A DNA stretch of 64,000 bases from Rufibacter sp. LB8 (GCF_014876185.1 NZ_JADALJ010000001.1:248001-312000); one strand, 5' to 3'; shown: positions 1 to 10,543, counted from the first letter of the stretch. Translations and numbers: made by a program. The notes: generated by a model from the letters alone, not told the origin.

Positions 1-1419
1 AATCAATCGTTCTTTCAGCTCTGCAAACGCATCGCGTACCTGGTGCGGGGCAATGCCGCCCACGTTGCGTAGAAACTTGAAAATCTCCACCTGCATCTGC
101 TGTTGGTTGTCCATCTTGCCCAGGAAATGGTAGACGGTTCGTATCTGGTAATCCAGGGTGTCATCGTCGTAGCCGGCTTCGTAGTGGGCAATCAGGTTTA
201 AGATACGGGCGAAGCATTGCAGGTCCTCGCGCAAGCTGGTGTTGCGGTGGTGGATGACTTTGTTCAGATATTCAATCGCCTTCTTGAAATTACCGCTCCC
301 AAAATATAAACTGGCGATTTTGTAGTAAAACACCAGCATGCGGTGCGGGTCCAGCTGCGCCTGAAAACCTTCCAGGTTCTGCAGAACGCCTGGAATCACC
401 TGCAGGCCTTCGGTGAAGTTGCCCTCCAGAAAGTAGGCGTTTATTTTATTGGTGGTGAGGTACAGGAAGAGCAGCGTGTCAATGTTGGCGTTTGATTTCC
501 GCTTGGGGTCGGCGGCAAATTCCTCCAGCTGCTGCAGCACCGCCGTGAATTTGGAATGGTACAGCAAGTTGTAGAGGGCGTTGAGCAGGTTGTGCATGCC
601 CTTGATGTAGAGCACCGGCCGGCGCTCCTTCATGTGCGGGTACTCGTCAAACAAATCTACCCACTTCTGCGCGGCGCGGTAGCAGTTCCTGAAGTCCTGA
701 ATCATCAGGTAATACCACACGTGCGCCTGGTGGAAGTATAGTTTCTCGTAGAAGCCCGCCCGCTGGTTGTCTATTTCGGGCAGGTTCTCCTGGAAAAAAG
801 TAGTGATGGAATCATAATCTTCCTGATTGCGGGCCAGGCCGACTTTCAGGTACAGGCCGTACAGCCGCAGCGCCACGTTGGAGAGCCGGTGCATCTGCGC
901 GATGTGCGTGGAAACGGCGGTGGCTTCCTGGGTCAGGCTATCGGCGCGGCCGCTTAAACTTCTGGTAATGTACTGACTCTCAATTAGTTTCTCAAAGTCG
1001 ATGGCGGTGAGGGCGATGTGGGGCAATTCATATTCCAGCGCCGTCACTTTCACCTTGTCCAGCATTTTCAGGCTCTGCTGGTAGAAGCCTTTATTATAGA
1101 GTACGCGCGCGTAGTCTAGTTGCTCGTGCAGTTGAATGTCCAGGTTCTGGGCGGCATGGTAGGTTCTGAGGCTGGAGAGCAGGTGTTTGTATAGGTTGTT
1201 TTTGAGGTTAGCCAACTGGGCTTTCTTAATGCTGGGCACCTGCTTCAGCACCTTTTCCTCGTTCAGGCTTTCCTGCTGCTCCAAGGCGTCAAAGAGCTGC
1301 AGGAACTTGAGGTCCTCGCTGGAGCCGCTCTTGTTGGTGAACAACCTGAAATGGCGTTTCTCAGAGGGCGTCAGTGATTTTATCAATTGAAAAATGGGGT
1401 CAATATTTTGGCTGGGCAT
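1..1419 (-). CDS. Conserved helical (TPR-like) protein, partial at window edge
   Basis: An open frame of 473 codons runs on the minus strand from an ATG at 1419 to the window edge with no stop, so the C-terminus is missing. The start region reads MPSQNIDPIFQLIKSLTPSE, followed by KRHFRLF. The rest is rich in Leu, Gln, Lys and Glu with repeated short helices (for example QLDYARVLYNKGFYQQSLKM), which suggests a TPR-like or alpha-solenoid scaffold. I see no signal peptide or catalytic motif. Similar proteins are, to my knowledge, annotated as hypothetical in Bacteroidota. It is transcribed divergently from leuA with 146 bp between the two starts. Function unknown. Confidence 0.75.
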   Translation of the reverse strand, partial: MPSQNIDPIFQLIKSLTPSEKRHFRLFTNKSGSSEDLKFLQLFDALEQQESLNEEKVLKQVPSIKKAQLANLKNNLYKHLLSSLRTYHAAQNLDIQLHEQLDYARVLYNKGFYQQSLKMLDKVKVTALEYELPHIALTAIDFEKLIESQYITRSLSGRADSLTQEATAVSTHIAQMHRLSNVALRLYGLYLKVGLARNQEDYDSITTFFQENLPEIDNQRAGFYEKLYFHQAHVWYYLMIQDFRNCYRAAQKWVDLFDEYPHMKERRPVLYIKGMHNLLNALYNLLYHSKFTAVLQQLEEFAADPKRKSNANIDTLLFLYLTTNKINAYFLEGNFTEGLQVIPGVLQNLEGFQAQLDPHRMLVFYYKIASLYFGSGNFKKAIEYLNKVIHHRNTSLREDLQCFARILNLIAHYEAGYDDDTLDYQIRTVYHFLGKMDNQQQMQVEIFKFLRNVGGIAPHQVRDAFAELKERLI

Positions 1420-1565
1420 TGTAACTGAAAAGGACGTAAAATATTGATTTTCAAGTTGATGGTTTTGTAAATAGACCTCTTGGAAATAGTAAACTGGCCT
1501 AAAAAAGTTTTTCGGGATGGCAGAACTACCTGCTTCTTTGTAAAGAACAAGAAGCCAAAGAAACA

Positions 1566-2732
1566 ATGTCGGTCCAGAAGATACAAATATTTGATACAAC
1601 GCTGCGCGATGGGGAGCAAGTACCCGGCTGCAAATTAAACATGGATGAAAAGTTAATCATCGCGCGGCAACTGGAACTTCTGGGCGTGAATGTAATAGAA
1701 GCAGGCTTCGCGGTTTCCAGCCCCGGCGACTTTGCCGCCATCCAGGCCATTGCGGCCCAAACCAAGGAAGCCACGGTCTGCGGCTTGTCCCGCGCGGTGG
1801 AAAATGATATTAAAGTGGCCGCCGAGGCCTTGAAAAGCGCCCGCTATCCCAGAATTCATACGGGCATAGGCACCTCAGATTCGCACGTGAAATACAAGCT
1901 GCGCACCACCCAGGCAGATGTGATTGAGCGCGCCGTCTGGGCCGTAAAGTACGCCAAAAGTTTTGTGGAAGACGTGGAGTTCTACGCCGAAGACGCTGGC
2001 CGCACCGACAACGAGTTCCTGGCCATGGTCTGCGAAGCCGTTATCAAAGCGGGCGCTACCGTCTTGAACATTCCAGACACCACCGGCTACTGCCTGCCCG
2101 AAGAATACGGTGCGAAGATAAAATACCTCTACGAGAACGTGCGCGGCGTGCAGAACGTGACCCTTTCCACGCATTGCCACAATGACCTGGGTTTGGCCAC
2201 CGCCAACTCCATCGCCGGCGTGGTGAACGGAGCCCGCCAGATTGAGTGTACTATTAACGGGGTAGGCGAGCGCGCCGGAAATACGGCGTTGGAGGAAGTG
2301 GTTATGATTCTCCGGCAGCACCCTTATTTAAAGTTAGACACCAGCGTAAATACCAAGCTTTTGACCGAAACCTCGCATTTGGTGAGTCACATGATGCGCA
2401 TGAACGTGCAACCCAACAAGGCCATTGTGGGCGCCAACGCCTTCGCGCACAGCAGCGGCATTCACCAGGACGGTGTCATCAAGCACCGGGAAACCTACGA
2501 AATCATCGACCCTAAAGAAGTAGGAGCTGAGGATTCTTCCATTGTTTTAACCGCCCGCTCTGGCCGCGCCGCGTTGGCCTACCGTATGCAGAAGTTAGGT
2601 TATGCCCTGGAGAAAGAAGCCCTGGACAAAGCCTACGCCGCTTTTTTAGCCGTGGCCGACAAAAAGAAAGAAGTAGTAGACGAAGACCTCCACGTGATGG
2701 TGGAGCAGGACAATTTAGTTTCGGCTACCTAA
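1566..2732 (+). CDS. leuA: 2-isopropylmalate synthase, short form
   Basis: Condenses acetyl-CoA with 2-oxoisovalerate, the first committed step of leucine synthesis. The 388-residue product opens with the HMGL-like catalytic signature DTTLRDGEQ (about residues 10-18). It continues with the metal-binding [14 protein letters not shown] around 201-214, GVGERAGN near 232 and SSGIHQDG near 297. The chain ends soon after the catalytic and linker region, so the C-terminal LeuA dimer domain that binds leucine in about 510-residue enzymes is absent. A homocitrate or citramalate synthase is a possible alternative for a short member, but the neighbouring leuC, leuD and leuB make LeuA by far the likeliest. 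First gene of the BCAA run. Confidence 0.93.
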   Translation: MSVQKIQIFDTTLRDGEQVPGCKLNMDEKLIIARQLELLGVNVIEAGFAVSSPGDFAAIQAIAAQTKEATVCGLSRAVENDIKVAAEALKSARYPRIHTGIGTSDSHVKYKLRTTQADVIERAVWAVKYAKSFVEDVEFYAEDAGRTDNEFLAMVCEAVIKAGATVLNIPDTTGYCLPEEYGAKIKYLYENVRGVQNVTLSTHCHNDLGLATANSIAGVVNGARQIECTINGVGERAGNTALEEVVMILRQHPYLKLDTSVNTKLLTETSHLVSHMMRMNVQPNKAIVGANAFAHSSGIHQDGVIKHRETYEIIDPKEVGAEDSSIVLTARSGRAALAYRMQKLGYALEKEALDKAYAAFLAVADKKKEVVDEDLHVMVEQDNLVSAT

Positions 2733-2740
2733 CCACTCTC

Positions 2741-2770
2741 TGTCATCCTGAAAGGAACTTGTGGGCGAAC
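2741..2770 (+). repeat. 30-bp dispersed repeat, copy 1
   Basis: The sequence beginning TGTCATCCTGAAAGGA matches 30801-30830 at 28 of 30 positions. It lies in the leuA-leuC spacer, 9 bp after the leuA stop. Its end (TGTGGGCG) is matched by CGCCCACA just downstream, which could form a hairpin. Function unknown. Confidence 0.7.
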
Positions 2771-2830
2771 GGTAATACCGGAATTTAGAAACACAAAACC
2801 CGCCCACAGCATTAAGAAGCACAACCAACA

Positions 2831-4228
2831 ATGGCAAAAACATTAGTAGATAAGATTTGGGACGCGCACGTAGTCAAATCCATTCCGAATGCTGGTTTGG
2901 ATGTGTTTTACATTGACCGCCACCTGATTCATGAAGTAACCAGCCCCCAGGCTTTTGACGAGATAGAAGCGCGCGGCTTGCCCTTGTACCGCAAGGAGCA
3001 GATTGTCGCCACCGCTGACCACAACGTACCTACCAAAAACCAGCATCTGCCCATTCAGGAACCCATGTCCCGGTTTCAGGTAGATAAATTGACGGAGAAC
3101 TGCGCCAAGCACAACATTGAACTGTATGGCCTGGGCCACCAGAAACAAGGAATCGTGCACGTGATTGGGCCAGAATTGGGCATCACCCAACCGGGCATGA
3201 CCATCGTTTGCGGCGATAGCCACACTTCTACGCACGGTGCCTTCGGGGCCATTGCCTTCGGTATTGGAACCAGCCAGGTGGCGCAAGTATTCGCCTCGCA
3301 GTGTCTGTTGGTGAGCAAGCCCAAAAGCATGCGTATTACGGTGAACGGAGACGTGAAACCCGGCGTGAGTGCCAAAGACATTATTCTGTATGTGATTTCA
3401 AAGTTGGGCACCGGCGGCGCCACGGGCTATTTTGTGGAGTACGCCGGCAGCGCGTTCCGCAACCTGAGCATGGAAGGCCGCATGACCGTCTGCAACATGT
3501 CCATTGAAATGGGCGCCCGCGGCGGGCTGATTGCGCCAGACCAAACCACCTTTGAGTATTTAAAAGGCCGTGAGTTCGCGCCCAAAGGCGAGCGCTGGGA
3601 GCAGGCCGTAGCATACTGGTCTACTTTGTTTACCGATGAAAGCGCCGCTTTTGACCAGGAATTCACTTTTCAGGCGGCAGACATCGCGCCCATGATTACG
3701 TTCGGGACCAACCCGGGTATGGGCATGGCGCTGAACGCTTTTATTCCCATGAACGTGGCTGCCAGCGAGCAAGCCAGCTACCGGAAATCATTGCAGTACA
3801 TGGGCTTCGCCCCTGGCGAGTCGTTGCTGGGCAAGGAAATTCAGTATGTGTTCATCGGGTCCTGCACCAACTCCCGCATTGAAGATTTGCGCCAGGTGGC
3901 CAAATACGTGCAGGGCAAGCAGAAAGCCGCGCACGTAGAGGCCATCATTGTGCCGGGTTCCAAGCAGGTAGAAAAACAGGCCATTGAAGAAGGAATAGAC
4001 AAAGTGCTGGCCGCCGCCGGTTTTGAACTACGTGAGCCCGGTTGCAGCGCCTGCCTGGCCATGAACGAAGACAAAATTCCGGCCGGGGCCTACTGCGTCT
4101 CTACCTCTAATCGCAATTTTGAGGGCCGTCAGGGACCCGGTTCCCGCACTTTATTGGCAAGTCCACTGGTGGCTGCCATCACGGCCGTGGAAGGAAAGAT
4201 TGTGGACATCACCCAATACCTGAATTAG
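2831..4228 (+). CDS. leuC: 3-isopropylmalate dehydratase large subunit
   Basis: Large, 4Fe-4S-carrying subunit of isopropylmalate isomerase, which with LeuD converts 2-isopropylmalate to 3-isopropylmalate in the cytoplasm. The 465-residue length is normal for bacterial LeuC. The aconitase-fold signatures are intact: [20 protein letters not shown] around residue 127, GSCTNSR near 343 and [10 protein letters not shown] near 401, supplying the three cluster cysteines. [16 protein letters not shown] near the C-terminus is also typical. It lies 98 bp after leuA and 293 bp before leuD; that second gap is unusual because LeuC and LeuD act as a complex. Confidence 0.97.
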   Translation: MAKTLVDKIWDAHVVKSIPNAGLDVFYIDRHLIHEVTSPQAFDEIEARGLPLYRKEQIVATADHNVPTKNQHLPIQEPMSRFQVDKLTENCAKHNIELYGLGHQKQGIVHVIGPELGITQPGMTIVCGDSHTSTHGAFGAIAFGIGTSQVAQVFASQCLLVSKPKSMRITVNGDVKPGVSAKDIILYVISKLGTGGATGYFVEYAGSAFRNLSMEGRMTVCNMSIEMGARGGLIAPDQTTFEYLKGREFAPKGERWEQAVAYWSTLFTDESAAFDQEFTFQAADIAPMITFGTNPGMGMALNAFIPMNVAASEQASYRKSLQYMGFAPGESLLGKEIQYVFIGSCTNSRIEDLRQVAKYVQGKQKAAHVEAIIVPGSKQVEKQAIEEGIDKVLAAAGFELREPGCSACLAMNEDKIPAGAYCVSTSNRNFEGRQGPGSRTLLASPLVAAITAVEGKIVDITQYLN

Positions 4229-4247
4229 GCGCTAACTGCAGACCGCT

Positions 4248-4368
4248 GTTCGGGATTTACCAATCCCGAACCACTCTGTCGGGGATTTACCAATCCCCGT
4301 GGCAAGAGATTAAAAACGGGGATTGATAAATCCCCGACAGAAGACATCCGGATTGATAAATCCGGATG
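4248..4368. repeat. Cluster of four short hairpins between leuC and leuD
   Basis: Four consecutive perfect inverted repeats share the core GGGATTTACCAATCCC or GGATTGATAAATCC: 4248-4271, 4280-4299, 4317-4336 and 4345-4368. Units 2 and 3 are also inverted copies of one another, with CTGTC at 4276 matching GACAG at 4340, so a larger 65-bp stem is possible. The cluster sits inside an operon whose two flanking genes encode partner subunits, so it probably acts at RNA level or is a passive repeat insertion. There is no T-tract typical of an intrinsic terminator. Confidence 0.8.
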
Positions 4369-4445
4369 AGCAGAAAGAAGCAAAAGCAAAAGCCATAAAG
4401 AGTTTTAAAATGGTTCTCGTGAAGGCGATTTTTAGCACGAGTAAT

Positions 4446-4473
4446 CATCCCCCAACCCCCTTCAAAGGGGGAC
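4446..4473. repeat. C-rich hairpin repeat, copy 1
   Basis: CATCCCCC followed by the perfect hairpin CCCCCTTCAAAGGGGG. A related copy in the opposite orientation is at 11930-11961 after ilvC. It lies in the leuC-leuD spacer, whose remaining sequence shows no gene. Confidence 0.6.
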
Positions 4474-4521
4474 GACCAAATAAAGAATTGTAAAGTGCTT
4501 TGTTGCACATAAGACAGTTAA

Positions 4522-5118
4522 ATGGAAAAGTTTGAGATACTTCAATCCACGGCGGTTCCGCTGCCGATTGAGAACATAGATACTGACCAGATTATCCCGG
4601 CACGCTTTTTAAAGGCCACCTCGCGTGAGGGCTTCGGGGAGAATCTGTTCCGCGACTGGCGCTTTGACAATGCCGGCCAGCCAAAGGCGGATTTTGTGCT
4701 GAACAACAGTCGGTACAGCGGCAGAATATTGGTGGCGGGCAAGAACTTCGGGTGCGGCAGCAGCCGGGAACACGCCGCCTGGGCCATTCATGATGCCGGG
4801 TTCAAGGTGGTTATCTCCAGCTTCTTCGCCGATATTTTCAAAGGCAACGCCCTCAATAACGGCTTGTTGCCGCTGCAGGTGAGCGATAAAGTTTTGGTCA
4901 GATTGTTTGCCCAGCTAGAAGCCGACCCGCAGACCAAATTGGTGGTGAACTTAGTGAACCAGGAGTTGGAGGTGCCGGTGTGGGAAGAGAAAATCCCGTT
5001 CCAGTTGGACGCTTACAAGAAAGAATGCATGATTAACGGCTATGACGACATTGACTTTTTAGTCAACCAGAAGCAGGCCATTGAACAATACGAAAGCACC
5101 AGACCATGGGCATATTAA
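4522..5118 (+). CDS. leuD: 3-isopropylmalate dehydratase small subunit
   Basis: Small swivel-domain subunit of isopropylmalate isomerase, partner of LeuC. The 198-residue protein has the expected [19 protein letters not shown] segment (about 13-31) and the substrate-binding [15 protein letters not shown] loop near residues 75-89, followed by [20 protein letters not shown]. Length is typical. Its last 13 bp overlap the leuB start, which suggests translational coupling. Confidence 0.96.
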   Translation: MEKFEILQSTAVPLPIENIDTDQIIPARFLKATSREGFGENLFRDWRFDNAGQPKADFVLNNSRYSGRILVAGKNFGCGSSREHAAWAIHDAGFKVVISSFFADIFKGNALNNGLLPLQVSDKVLVRLFAQLEADPQTKLVVNLVNQELEVPVWEEKIPFQLDAYKKECMINGYDDIDFLVNQKQAIEQYESTRPWAY

Positions 5119-6224
5119 CCAAAAGAATAGCCGTGTTACCCGGCGACGGCATCGGGCCGGAAGTCTGTTCCGAGGCCTTGAAAGTGTTGCAGGCGGTGTC
5201 GGAGCGGTTCGGACATCAGTTTGAGCTGGACGTGCAGCTGATGGGCGCCTGCGCCATTGACGCCACCGGCGACCCGCTGCCCGAGTCTACCCTGCAAGCC
5301 TGTTTTGAAGCCGATGCCATTTTGCTCGGAGCCATCGGGGACCCGAAATACGACAACAACCCCGCCGCCAAAGTGCGTCCGGAGCAAGGTCTGTTGCGCC
5401 TGAGAAAGTCCCTGGGTTTGTTCGCCAATATTCGTCCGGTGACCGCCTATGACGTGCTCCTGGGCTATTCGCCGCTGAAAGCTGATAGAATCTCGGGTGT
5501 GGACATGGTGATTTACCGCGAGTTGACCGGCGGCATTTACTTCGGCGAGAAAGGCCGCACCGAACACGGCGCGTTTGACAACTGCTTTTATTCCAAAGAG
5601 GAAATTGAGCGCATTGCGCACCTGGCCTTTAAAGCGGCTACTACCCGCCGCAACAAACTGACCCTGGTAGACAAAGCCAACGTGCTGGAAACCTCCCGGC
5701 TTTGGCGCGAAGTGGTACAGCAGATTACCCCGGAATACCCCAGCGTGGCCGTTGATTATTTGTTCGTGGACAACGCCGCCATGCAGATGATTTTGAACCC
5801 GCGGCAGTTTGACGTGATTCTCACCGAGAACATGTTCGGTGATATCATTTCAGACGAAGCTTCGGTAATTGCGGGTTCGTTGGGCTTGCTGCCCTCGGCC
5901 TCGGTAGGGGAGACCGCCGCGTTGTTTGAGCCCATCCACGGATCGTTCCCGCAGGGCAAAGGTTTGGGAATTGCCAATCCCATCGCCACTATTCTTTCCG
6001 TGGGGTTGATGCTGGAGCATTTTGGACTGTTTGAGGAAGCTGCCCTTGTGAAAGAAGCCGTGGATTACGCCCTGGAGAAAAACGTGCTCACCCCCGAACT
6101 CAACAGCGAGCGCCCTTTCACCACCGAGCAAGTCGGCACCTTCATTGCCGATTACGTGCAGGAAGGCGGCGAATGTTTCCGGCATCTGAAAGAGGTACAG
6201 TTTGGCTTGACCACTATTATTTAG
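5106..6224 (+). CDS. leuB: 3-isopropylmalate dehydrogenase
   Basis: Oxidatively decarboxylates 3-isopropylmalate to 2-oxoisocaproate with NAD+. The 372-residue enzyme shows the beta-decarboxylating dehydrogenase signatures: [10 protein letters not shown] at residues 12-21, the substrate loop [15 protein letters not shown] near 97-111, and the metal- and cofactor-binding [20 protein letters not shown] near 240-259, followed by FEPIHGSFP. The start overlaps leuD by 13 bp. The TAG stop abuts the left arm of the 6225-6477 inverted-repeat element. Confidence 0.97.
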   Translation: MGILTKRIAVLPGDGIGPEVCSEALKVLQAVSERFGHQFELDVQLMGACAIDATGDPLPESTLQACFEADAILLGAIGDPKYDNNPAAKVRPEQGLLRLRKSLGLFANIRPVTAYDVLLGYSPLKADRISGVDMVIYRELTGGIYFGEKGRTEHGAFDNCFYSKEEIERIAHLAFKAATTRRNKLTLVDKANVLETSRLWREVVQQITPEYPSVAVDYLFVDNAAMQMILNPRQFDVILTENMFGDIISDEASVIAGSLGLLPSASVGETAALFEPIHGSFPQGKGLGIANPIATILSVGLMLEHFGLFEEAALVKEAVDYALEKNVLTPELNSERPFTTEQVGTFIADYVQEGGECFRHLKEVQFGLTTII

Positions 6225-6270
6225 CCCCACCCCAACCCCTCCCCAGCGGAGAGGGGCTTTCCGCCGAAGC

Positions 6271-6306
6271 GTTTTCGGCCTTATTTTCAGAAATGAGGCC
6301 GAAAAC
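6271..6306. repeat. GTTTTCGG-family palindrome (copy 1)
   Basis: Imperfect palindrome, left arm GTTTTCGGCCTTATTTC-like and right arm GAAATGAGGCCGAAAAC. Nested in the leuB-ilvD element. Confidence 0.8.
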
Positions 6307-6331
6307 AGAAGCATCAATAATCTAAAACTGA

Positions 6332-6363
6332 CTCCTCGGTCTGTCAGGGGACAGACTAAGGAG
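6332..6363. repeat. CTCCTCGGTCTGT hairpin repeat, copy 1
   Basis: Hairpin with arms CTCCTCGGTCTGT and ACAGACTAAGGAG around AGGGG. A second copy, about 85 percent identical, is at 36634-36665. Confidence 0.65.
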
Positions 6364-6376
6364 AAGAAGAAAACCT

Positions 6377-6412
6377 GTTTTGGCTCTTATTTTCAAAAAC
6401 AAGGCCAAAAAC
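6377..6412. repeat. GTTTTCGG-family palindrome (copy 2, diverged)
   Basis: Left arm GTTTTGGCTCTTATTTTC, right arm AAAACAAGGCCAAAAAC; a diverged member of the family nested in the leuB-ilvD element. Confidence 0.65.
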
Positions 6413-6491
6413 GCAATACAATTAATACAACGCTTTATCTCAAAGCCCCTCTCCGTTGGGGAGGGGTTGGGGTGGGGCCAATTTTAACACC

Positions 6492-8213
6492 ATGTGTTTA
6501 AACAAATACAGCAGCATTTACACCAAAGACGACAGCTTGCCCGCCTCGCAGGCCATGCTCATAGGCTCCGGCTTGTCCGAAGCCGATTTGCGCAAGCCGT
6601 TCGTGGGCATCGCCTCTACAGGTTTTGACGGTAACACCTGCAACATGCACTTGAATGACCTCGCTGATGTGGTGAAGCAAGGTGTGCAGGAGCAAGGGTT
6701 GGTAGGCCTTCGGTTTAACACCATTGGCGTGAGCGACGGCATCACCAACGGCAACGCGGGCATGCGCTATTCGTTGGTGAGCCGCGAGATTATTGCTGAT
6801 TCCATTGAAGCCATGGTCGGCGCGCACTACTATGATGCCCTGGCCTGCGTGGTAGGCTGCGACAAGAACATGCCGGGTGCTTTGATGGCGATGGCAAGAT
6901 TAAACCGCCCCAGCTTAATGGTGTACGGCGGCACCATCAAAGGCGGAAACTTCAAGGGCCAGAAACTGAACATTGTGTCTTGCTTTGAGGCGTACGGCCA
7001 GAAACTGAACGGCAATATCTCAGAAGAAGATTACCGCGGTATCATCAACAACGCGTGTCCGGGCCCGGGCGCGTGCGGCGGCATGTACACGGCCAACACC
7101 ATGGCCTCGGCGGCCGAGGCGCTGGGCATGTCAGTGCCGTATTCGTCTTCCTCGGTGGCAGTAAGCCAAGAAAAGCAGGATGAATGCCTGAGCACCGGTG
7201 AGTACCTGCGCAACCTGCTGGAGAAAGACATCAAACCCAAAGACATCCTGACCCGCGCAGCTTTTGAGAACGCCATGGTACTGATTACCGTGCTGGGCGG
7301 CTCTACCAACGCGGTCATCCACTTAATCGCCATCGCGCATGCGGCAGGTGTGAAACTGACCATCGAAGATTTCCAGGCGGTGAGCAACCGCGTGCCGTTC
7401 CTGGCCGATTTGAAACCCAGTGGCAAGTATTTGATGGAAGATTTGGCTGCCATAGGAGGCGTTCCGGCCGTCATGAAAACGCTCTTGAACGCTGGTTACC
7501 TGAACGGAGATTTACTCACCGTGACCGGCAAAACCATCGCGGAGAATTTAGAAAATGTGCAACCCCTGGGACCAGAGCAGGACTTATTAAGACCGTTTGA
7601 CAACCCCATGAAAGGCGATGGCCACATTCAGGTGCTGTACGGCAATCTGGCGTCTAAAGGCGCGGTGGCCAAAATCACGGGCAAAGAAGGGCTTCGGTTT
7701 GAAGGCCCGGCCGTGGTGTTTGACTCAGAAGATGAACTGAACGAAGGCATCTCCCTGGGCAAAGTGAAACCGGGCCACGTCGTCGTCATCCGGTACGTGG
7801 GCCCCAAAGGCGGTCCGGGCATGCCGGAGATGCTCAAGCCTACTTCCGCCATTATTGGCGCAGGGCTAGGCTCCAGCGTGGCCTTGATTACCGATGGCCG
7901 TTTCTCCGGCGGCACCCACGGCTTTGTGATTGGGCACGTGACCCCGGAAGCATATGACGGCGGTACCATCGCCTTGGTGGAAGACGGTGATTGGATAGTG
8001 CTGGATGCGGCTAAAAACGTGATTCAGGTAAATGTGGAAGAAGGCGAGTTAGCCCTGCGCCGTTTGCAATGGCAAAGACCAAAACCCAACGCCTCGCAAG
8101 GAGTGTTGCTGAAATATTTGAGAACCGTAAGTGATGCCAGCCACGGCTGCGTAACCGATTTAGCAGAAGAAGCCTATGTTAACGCAAGAGAAACAAGCCC
8201 CAGCCTCGCCTGA
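6492..8213 (+). CDS. ilvD: Dihydroxy-acid dehydratase
   Basis: Dehydrates 2,3-dihydroxy-isovalerate and its methylvalerate homologue to the 2-oxo acids in valine and isoleucine synthesis. The 573-residue product carries the Fe-S cysteines in GNTCNMH (about 46-52), GCDKNMPG (about 121) and [17 protein letters not shown] (about 188), plus [14 protein letters not shown] near the C-terminus. I chose the ATG at 6492 rather than 6456 because the 12 extra residues would be encoded by the right arm of the inverted-repeat element, and [14 protein letters not shown] fits the family N-terminus. The 3' end overlaps ilvB by 38 bp. Confidence 0.95.
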   Translation: MCLNKYSSIYTKDDSLPASQAMLIGSGLSEADLRKPFVGIASTGFDGNTCNMHLNDLADVVKQGVQEQGLVGLRFNTIGVSDGITNGNAGMRYSLVSREIIADSIEAMVGAHYYDALACVVGCDKNMPGALMAMARLNRPSLMVYGGTIKGGNFKGQKLNIVSCFEAYGQKLNGNISEEDYRGIINNACPGPGACGGMYTANTMASAAEALGMSVPYSSSSVAVSQEKQDECLSTGEYLRNLLEKDIKPKDILTRAAFENAMVLITVLGGSTNAVIHLIAIAHAAGVKLTIEDFQAVSNRVPFLADLKPSGKYLMEDLAAIGGVPAVMKTLLNAGYLNGDLLTVTGKTIAENLENVQPLGPEQDLLRPFDNPMKGDGHIQVLYGNLASKGAVAKITGKEGLRFEGPAVVFDSEDELNEGISLGKVKPGHVVVIRYVGPKGGPGMPEMLKPTSAIIGAGLGSSVALITDGRFSGGTHGFVIGHVTPEAYDGGTIALVEDGDWIVLDAAKNVIQVNVEEGELALRRLQWQRPKPNASQGVLLKYLRTVSDASHGCVTDLAEEAYVNARETSPSLA

Positions 8214-9909
8214 AACCGGCACCCAGCTAAGCGGTAGCCAAGCTCTGCTGCACGCTTTGGTGGTGGAAGGCACAGATACCATTTTCGGTTATCCGGGCGG
8301 CGCCATCATGCCCATCTATGACGCGCTCTATGACTTTGAGGGCGACCTGAAACACATATTGGTGCGCCATGAGCAAGGCGGCATCCATGCCGGTCAGGGC
8401 TACGCCCGAAGCTCTGGGAAAGTAGGCGTGGTGTTCGCGACCAGTGGCCCCGGCGCTACCAATTTAGTCACCGGCCTCGCCGATGCGCAGATTGATTCCA
8501 CGCCCTTGGTGTGCATCACCGGCCAGGTATTCGCGCATTTGCTGGGCACCGATGCCTTTCAGGAGGCCGATGTGATTGGCATTACCACGCCCGTGACCAA
8601 ATGGAACTACCAGATTACGGATGCCACCGAGATTCCGGAAGTGTTGGCCAAGGCGTTCCACATCGCGCGCAGCGGCCGGCCCGGCCCAGTCTTGATTGAC
8701 ATCACCAAAAACGCGCAGCTCCAAAAGTTTGATTTCCAGGGTTACACGCCGTGCGACCATATTAGAAGCTATCGGCCCAAGCCGATTGTCCGGAAAGAAT
8801 ACATCCGCGCTGCGGCTGAGTTGATAAATAAAGCCAAAAAACCGTTTGTGCTTTGGGGGCAGGGCGTCATGCTCGGCTCCGCCGAAGCAGAATTCAAGGC
8901 GTTCCTGGAGAAAACCGGCATTCCGGCCGCCTGGACCATTATGGGCGCGGGCGCTTTGCCCACCGACCATCCGCAGAACGTGGGCATGCTGGGCATGCAC
9001 GGCAACTACGGCCCCAACGTGATGACGAACGAATGCGACGTGCTGATTGCCATTGGCATGCGCTTCGATGACCGCGTGACCGGCCGCCTGGACAAATACG
9101 CCAAGCAGGCCAAGGTCATCCACCTGGACATTGACCCCGCCGAGATTGACAAGAACGTGAAGACCACCGTGCCCGTTTGGGGCGACTGCAAAGAAACCTT
9201 GCCGCTGCTCACGCAACTGGTGGAAACCAAAAAACACACCGACTGGCTGGCCCAATTCCGGGAATTTGAGCAGAAGGAGATTGACGCTGTGATACGGGAA
9301 GAACTGTTCCCCGCCAGCGGTGAAATGACCATGGGCGAGGTGATACAGCAATTGAATGAACTCACCAAAGGCGAAGCCATCATTGTCACCGACGTGGGCC
9401 AGCACCAGATGGTGGCCTGCCGTTACGCCAAGCTCAACCACACCCGCAGCAACATCACCAGCGGCGGTTTGGGCACCATGGGCTTCGCGTTGCCGGCGGC
9501 CATCGGGGCTAAGTTTGGCGCGCCAGACCGCACCGTGGTCGCCGTGATTGGCGACGGCGGCGTGCAGATGACCATCCAGGAGTTGGGCACTATTATGCAG
9601 AGCGGCATCGACGTGAAAATCCTGATTCTGAACAACCAGTTTCTGGGCATGGTGCGCCAATGGCAGGAGCTTTTCCATGAACGCCGCTACTCGTTTGTGG
9701 ACATCACCAGCCCTGATTACGTGCAGGTGGCCAAAGGTTACGGCATTGCCGGCCGCAGCATCAACCAGCGCGAGGATTTAACAAATGCCCTGAAGGAAAT
9801 GCTCAGCAACCCCGGTTCTTTCCTGCTGGAGGTGATGGTGACCAAAGAAAACAATGTGTTCCCCATGGTGCCGCAGGGCTGCAGCGTGAGCGAAATTAGA
9901 TTGAAATAG
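8176..9909 (+). CDS. ilvB: Acetolactate synthase large subunit
   Basis: Thiamine-diphosphate enzyme making acetolactate or acetohydroxybutyrate from pyruvate. The 577-residue chain has the N-terminal PYR domain with the catalytic Glu in [14 protein letters not shown] near residue 65. A central domain with [15 protein letters not shown] follows, then the C-terminal TPP domain with [16 protein letters not shown] and [16 protein letters not shown]. Length matches AHAS large subunits. It overlaps ilvD by 38 bp in another frame and is followed 18 bp later by its regulatory subunit ilvN. Confidence 0.97.
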   Translation: MLTQEKQAPASPETGTQLSGSQALLHALVVEGTDTIFGYPGGAIMPIYDALYDFEGDLKHILVRHEQGGIHAGQGYARSSGKVGVVFATSGPGATNLVTGLADAQIDSTPLVCITGQVFAHLLGTDAFQEADVIGITTPVTKWNYQITDATEIPEVLAKAFHIARSGRPGPVLIDITKNAQLQKFDFQGYTPCDHIRSYRPKPIVRKEYIRAAAELINKAKKPFVLWGQGVMLGSAEAEFKAFLEKTGIPAAWTIMGAGALPTDHPQNVGMLGMHGNYGPNVMTNECDVLIAIGMRFDDRVTGRLDKYAKQAKVIHLDIDPAEIDKNVKTTVPVWGDCKETLPLLTQLVETKKHTDWLAQFREFEQKEIDAVIREELFPASGEMTMGEVIQQLNELTKGEAIIVTDVGQHQMVACRYAKLNHTRSNITSGGLGTMGFALPAAIGAKFGAPDRTVVAVIGDGGVQMTIQELGTIMQSGIDVKILILNNQFLGMVRQWQELFHERRYSFVDITSPDYVQVAKGYGIAGRSINQREDLTNALKEMLSNPGSFLLEVMVTKENNVFPMVPQGCSVSEIRLK

Positions 9910-9927
9910 GTGCTTAACTAGACTAGT

Positions 9928-10536
9928 ATGACCGACCAAACGCACCCCGAAAAGCAGGAATTCAACATCACGGTGTATACCGAGAACCAGATTGGCTTGC
10001 TCAACCGCATCGCTATGATTTTCTCGCGCCGCAAAATCAACATTGAGAGCCTGAATACCTCGCCCTCCGAGATTGAAGGCATCCACCGGTTCAACATTGT
10101 CATTCACGTGACCGAGGAAGTGGTGAGCAAAATTGCCAAGCAGATTGAGAAGCAGATTGAGGTTCTCAAGGTGTATTTCAACACCAACGACGACGTGATT
10201 TGGCAGGAAATGGCTCTCTACAAAGTGCCCACCGAAGTGATTGCCGAGAAAGCCAAAGTAGAACGCCTGCTCCGCGAAAACGGCGCCCGCGTGGTGGCCA
10301 TCCGGACGGATTACACCGTCTTCGAGACCACCGGCCACCGGGAGGAAACTGATGCCCTGATTAGAGTCTTGCAGCCCTACGGCCTTATTGAATTCGTGCG
10401 CAGCGCCCGCGTGGCCATCATCAAAGACAGCGACGGCTTCAACAGAAAACTCCGCGAATTTGAGCGCGCCGAACCCGGCCACGAAGTAGTAGAAAACGAA
10501 TTCCTGGATAGTAGAGAGAAGGTATTTACGATGTAA
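9928..10536 (+). CDS. ilvN: Acetolactate synthase small (regulatory) subunit
   Basis: ACT-domain regulatory subunit that activates IlvB and normally confers valine feedback inhibition. The N-terminal ACT domain is clear: FNITVYTENQIGLLNRIAMI, then FSRRKINIESLNTSPSE at about residues 31-47. The C-terminal AHAS regulatory domain (about 95-190) includes RVVAIRTDYTVFETTGHREE. At 202 residues it is longer than the 163-residue E. coli IlvH because of a tail (GFNRKLREFERAEPGHEV and onward). A family palindrome begins 8 bp after the stop. Confidence 0.95.
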   Translation: MTDQTHPEKQEFNITVYTENQIGLLNRIAMIFSRRKINIESLNTSPSEIEGIHRFNIVIHVTEEVVSKIAKQIEKQIEVLKVYFNTNDDVIWQEMALYKVPTEVIAEKAKVERLLRENGARVVAIRTDYTVFETTGHREETDALIRVLQPYGLIEFVRSARVAIIKDSDGFNRKLREFERAEPGHEVVENEFLDSREKVFTM

Positions 10537-10543
10537 CATATTC

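Larger units (their letters stand above)
6225..6477. repeat. 253-bp element with 36-bp terminal inverted repeats
   Basis: The arms 6225-6260 and 6442-6477 are inverted copies matching at 35 of 36 positions, with core CCCCACCCCAACCCCTCCCC. Inside are two palindromes of the GTTTTCGG family (6271-6306 and 6377-6412) and a third hairpin (6332-6363). The element starts directly after the leuB TAG and ends 14 bp before the chosen ilvD start, so it fills the spacer. No coding sequence inside. It resembles a MITE or composite repeat; no target-site duplication is obvious. Confidence 0.75.

Noticed and set aside
1517-1543. Eight-codon leader peptide MAELPASL before leuA with a small hairpin (1532-1555)
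   Set aside because: Only two leucines, a weak 7-bp stem and no terminator alternative; not enough for an attenuator.
8464-9678. 404-codon minus-strand open frame
   Set aside because: It is antisense to ilvB, whose motifs are intact; the His/Gly-rich translation is a shadow of the codon bias.
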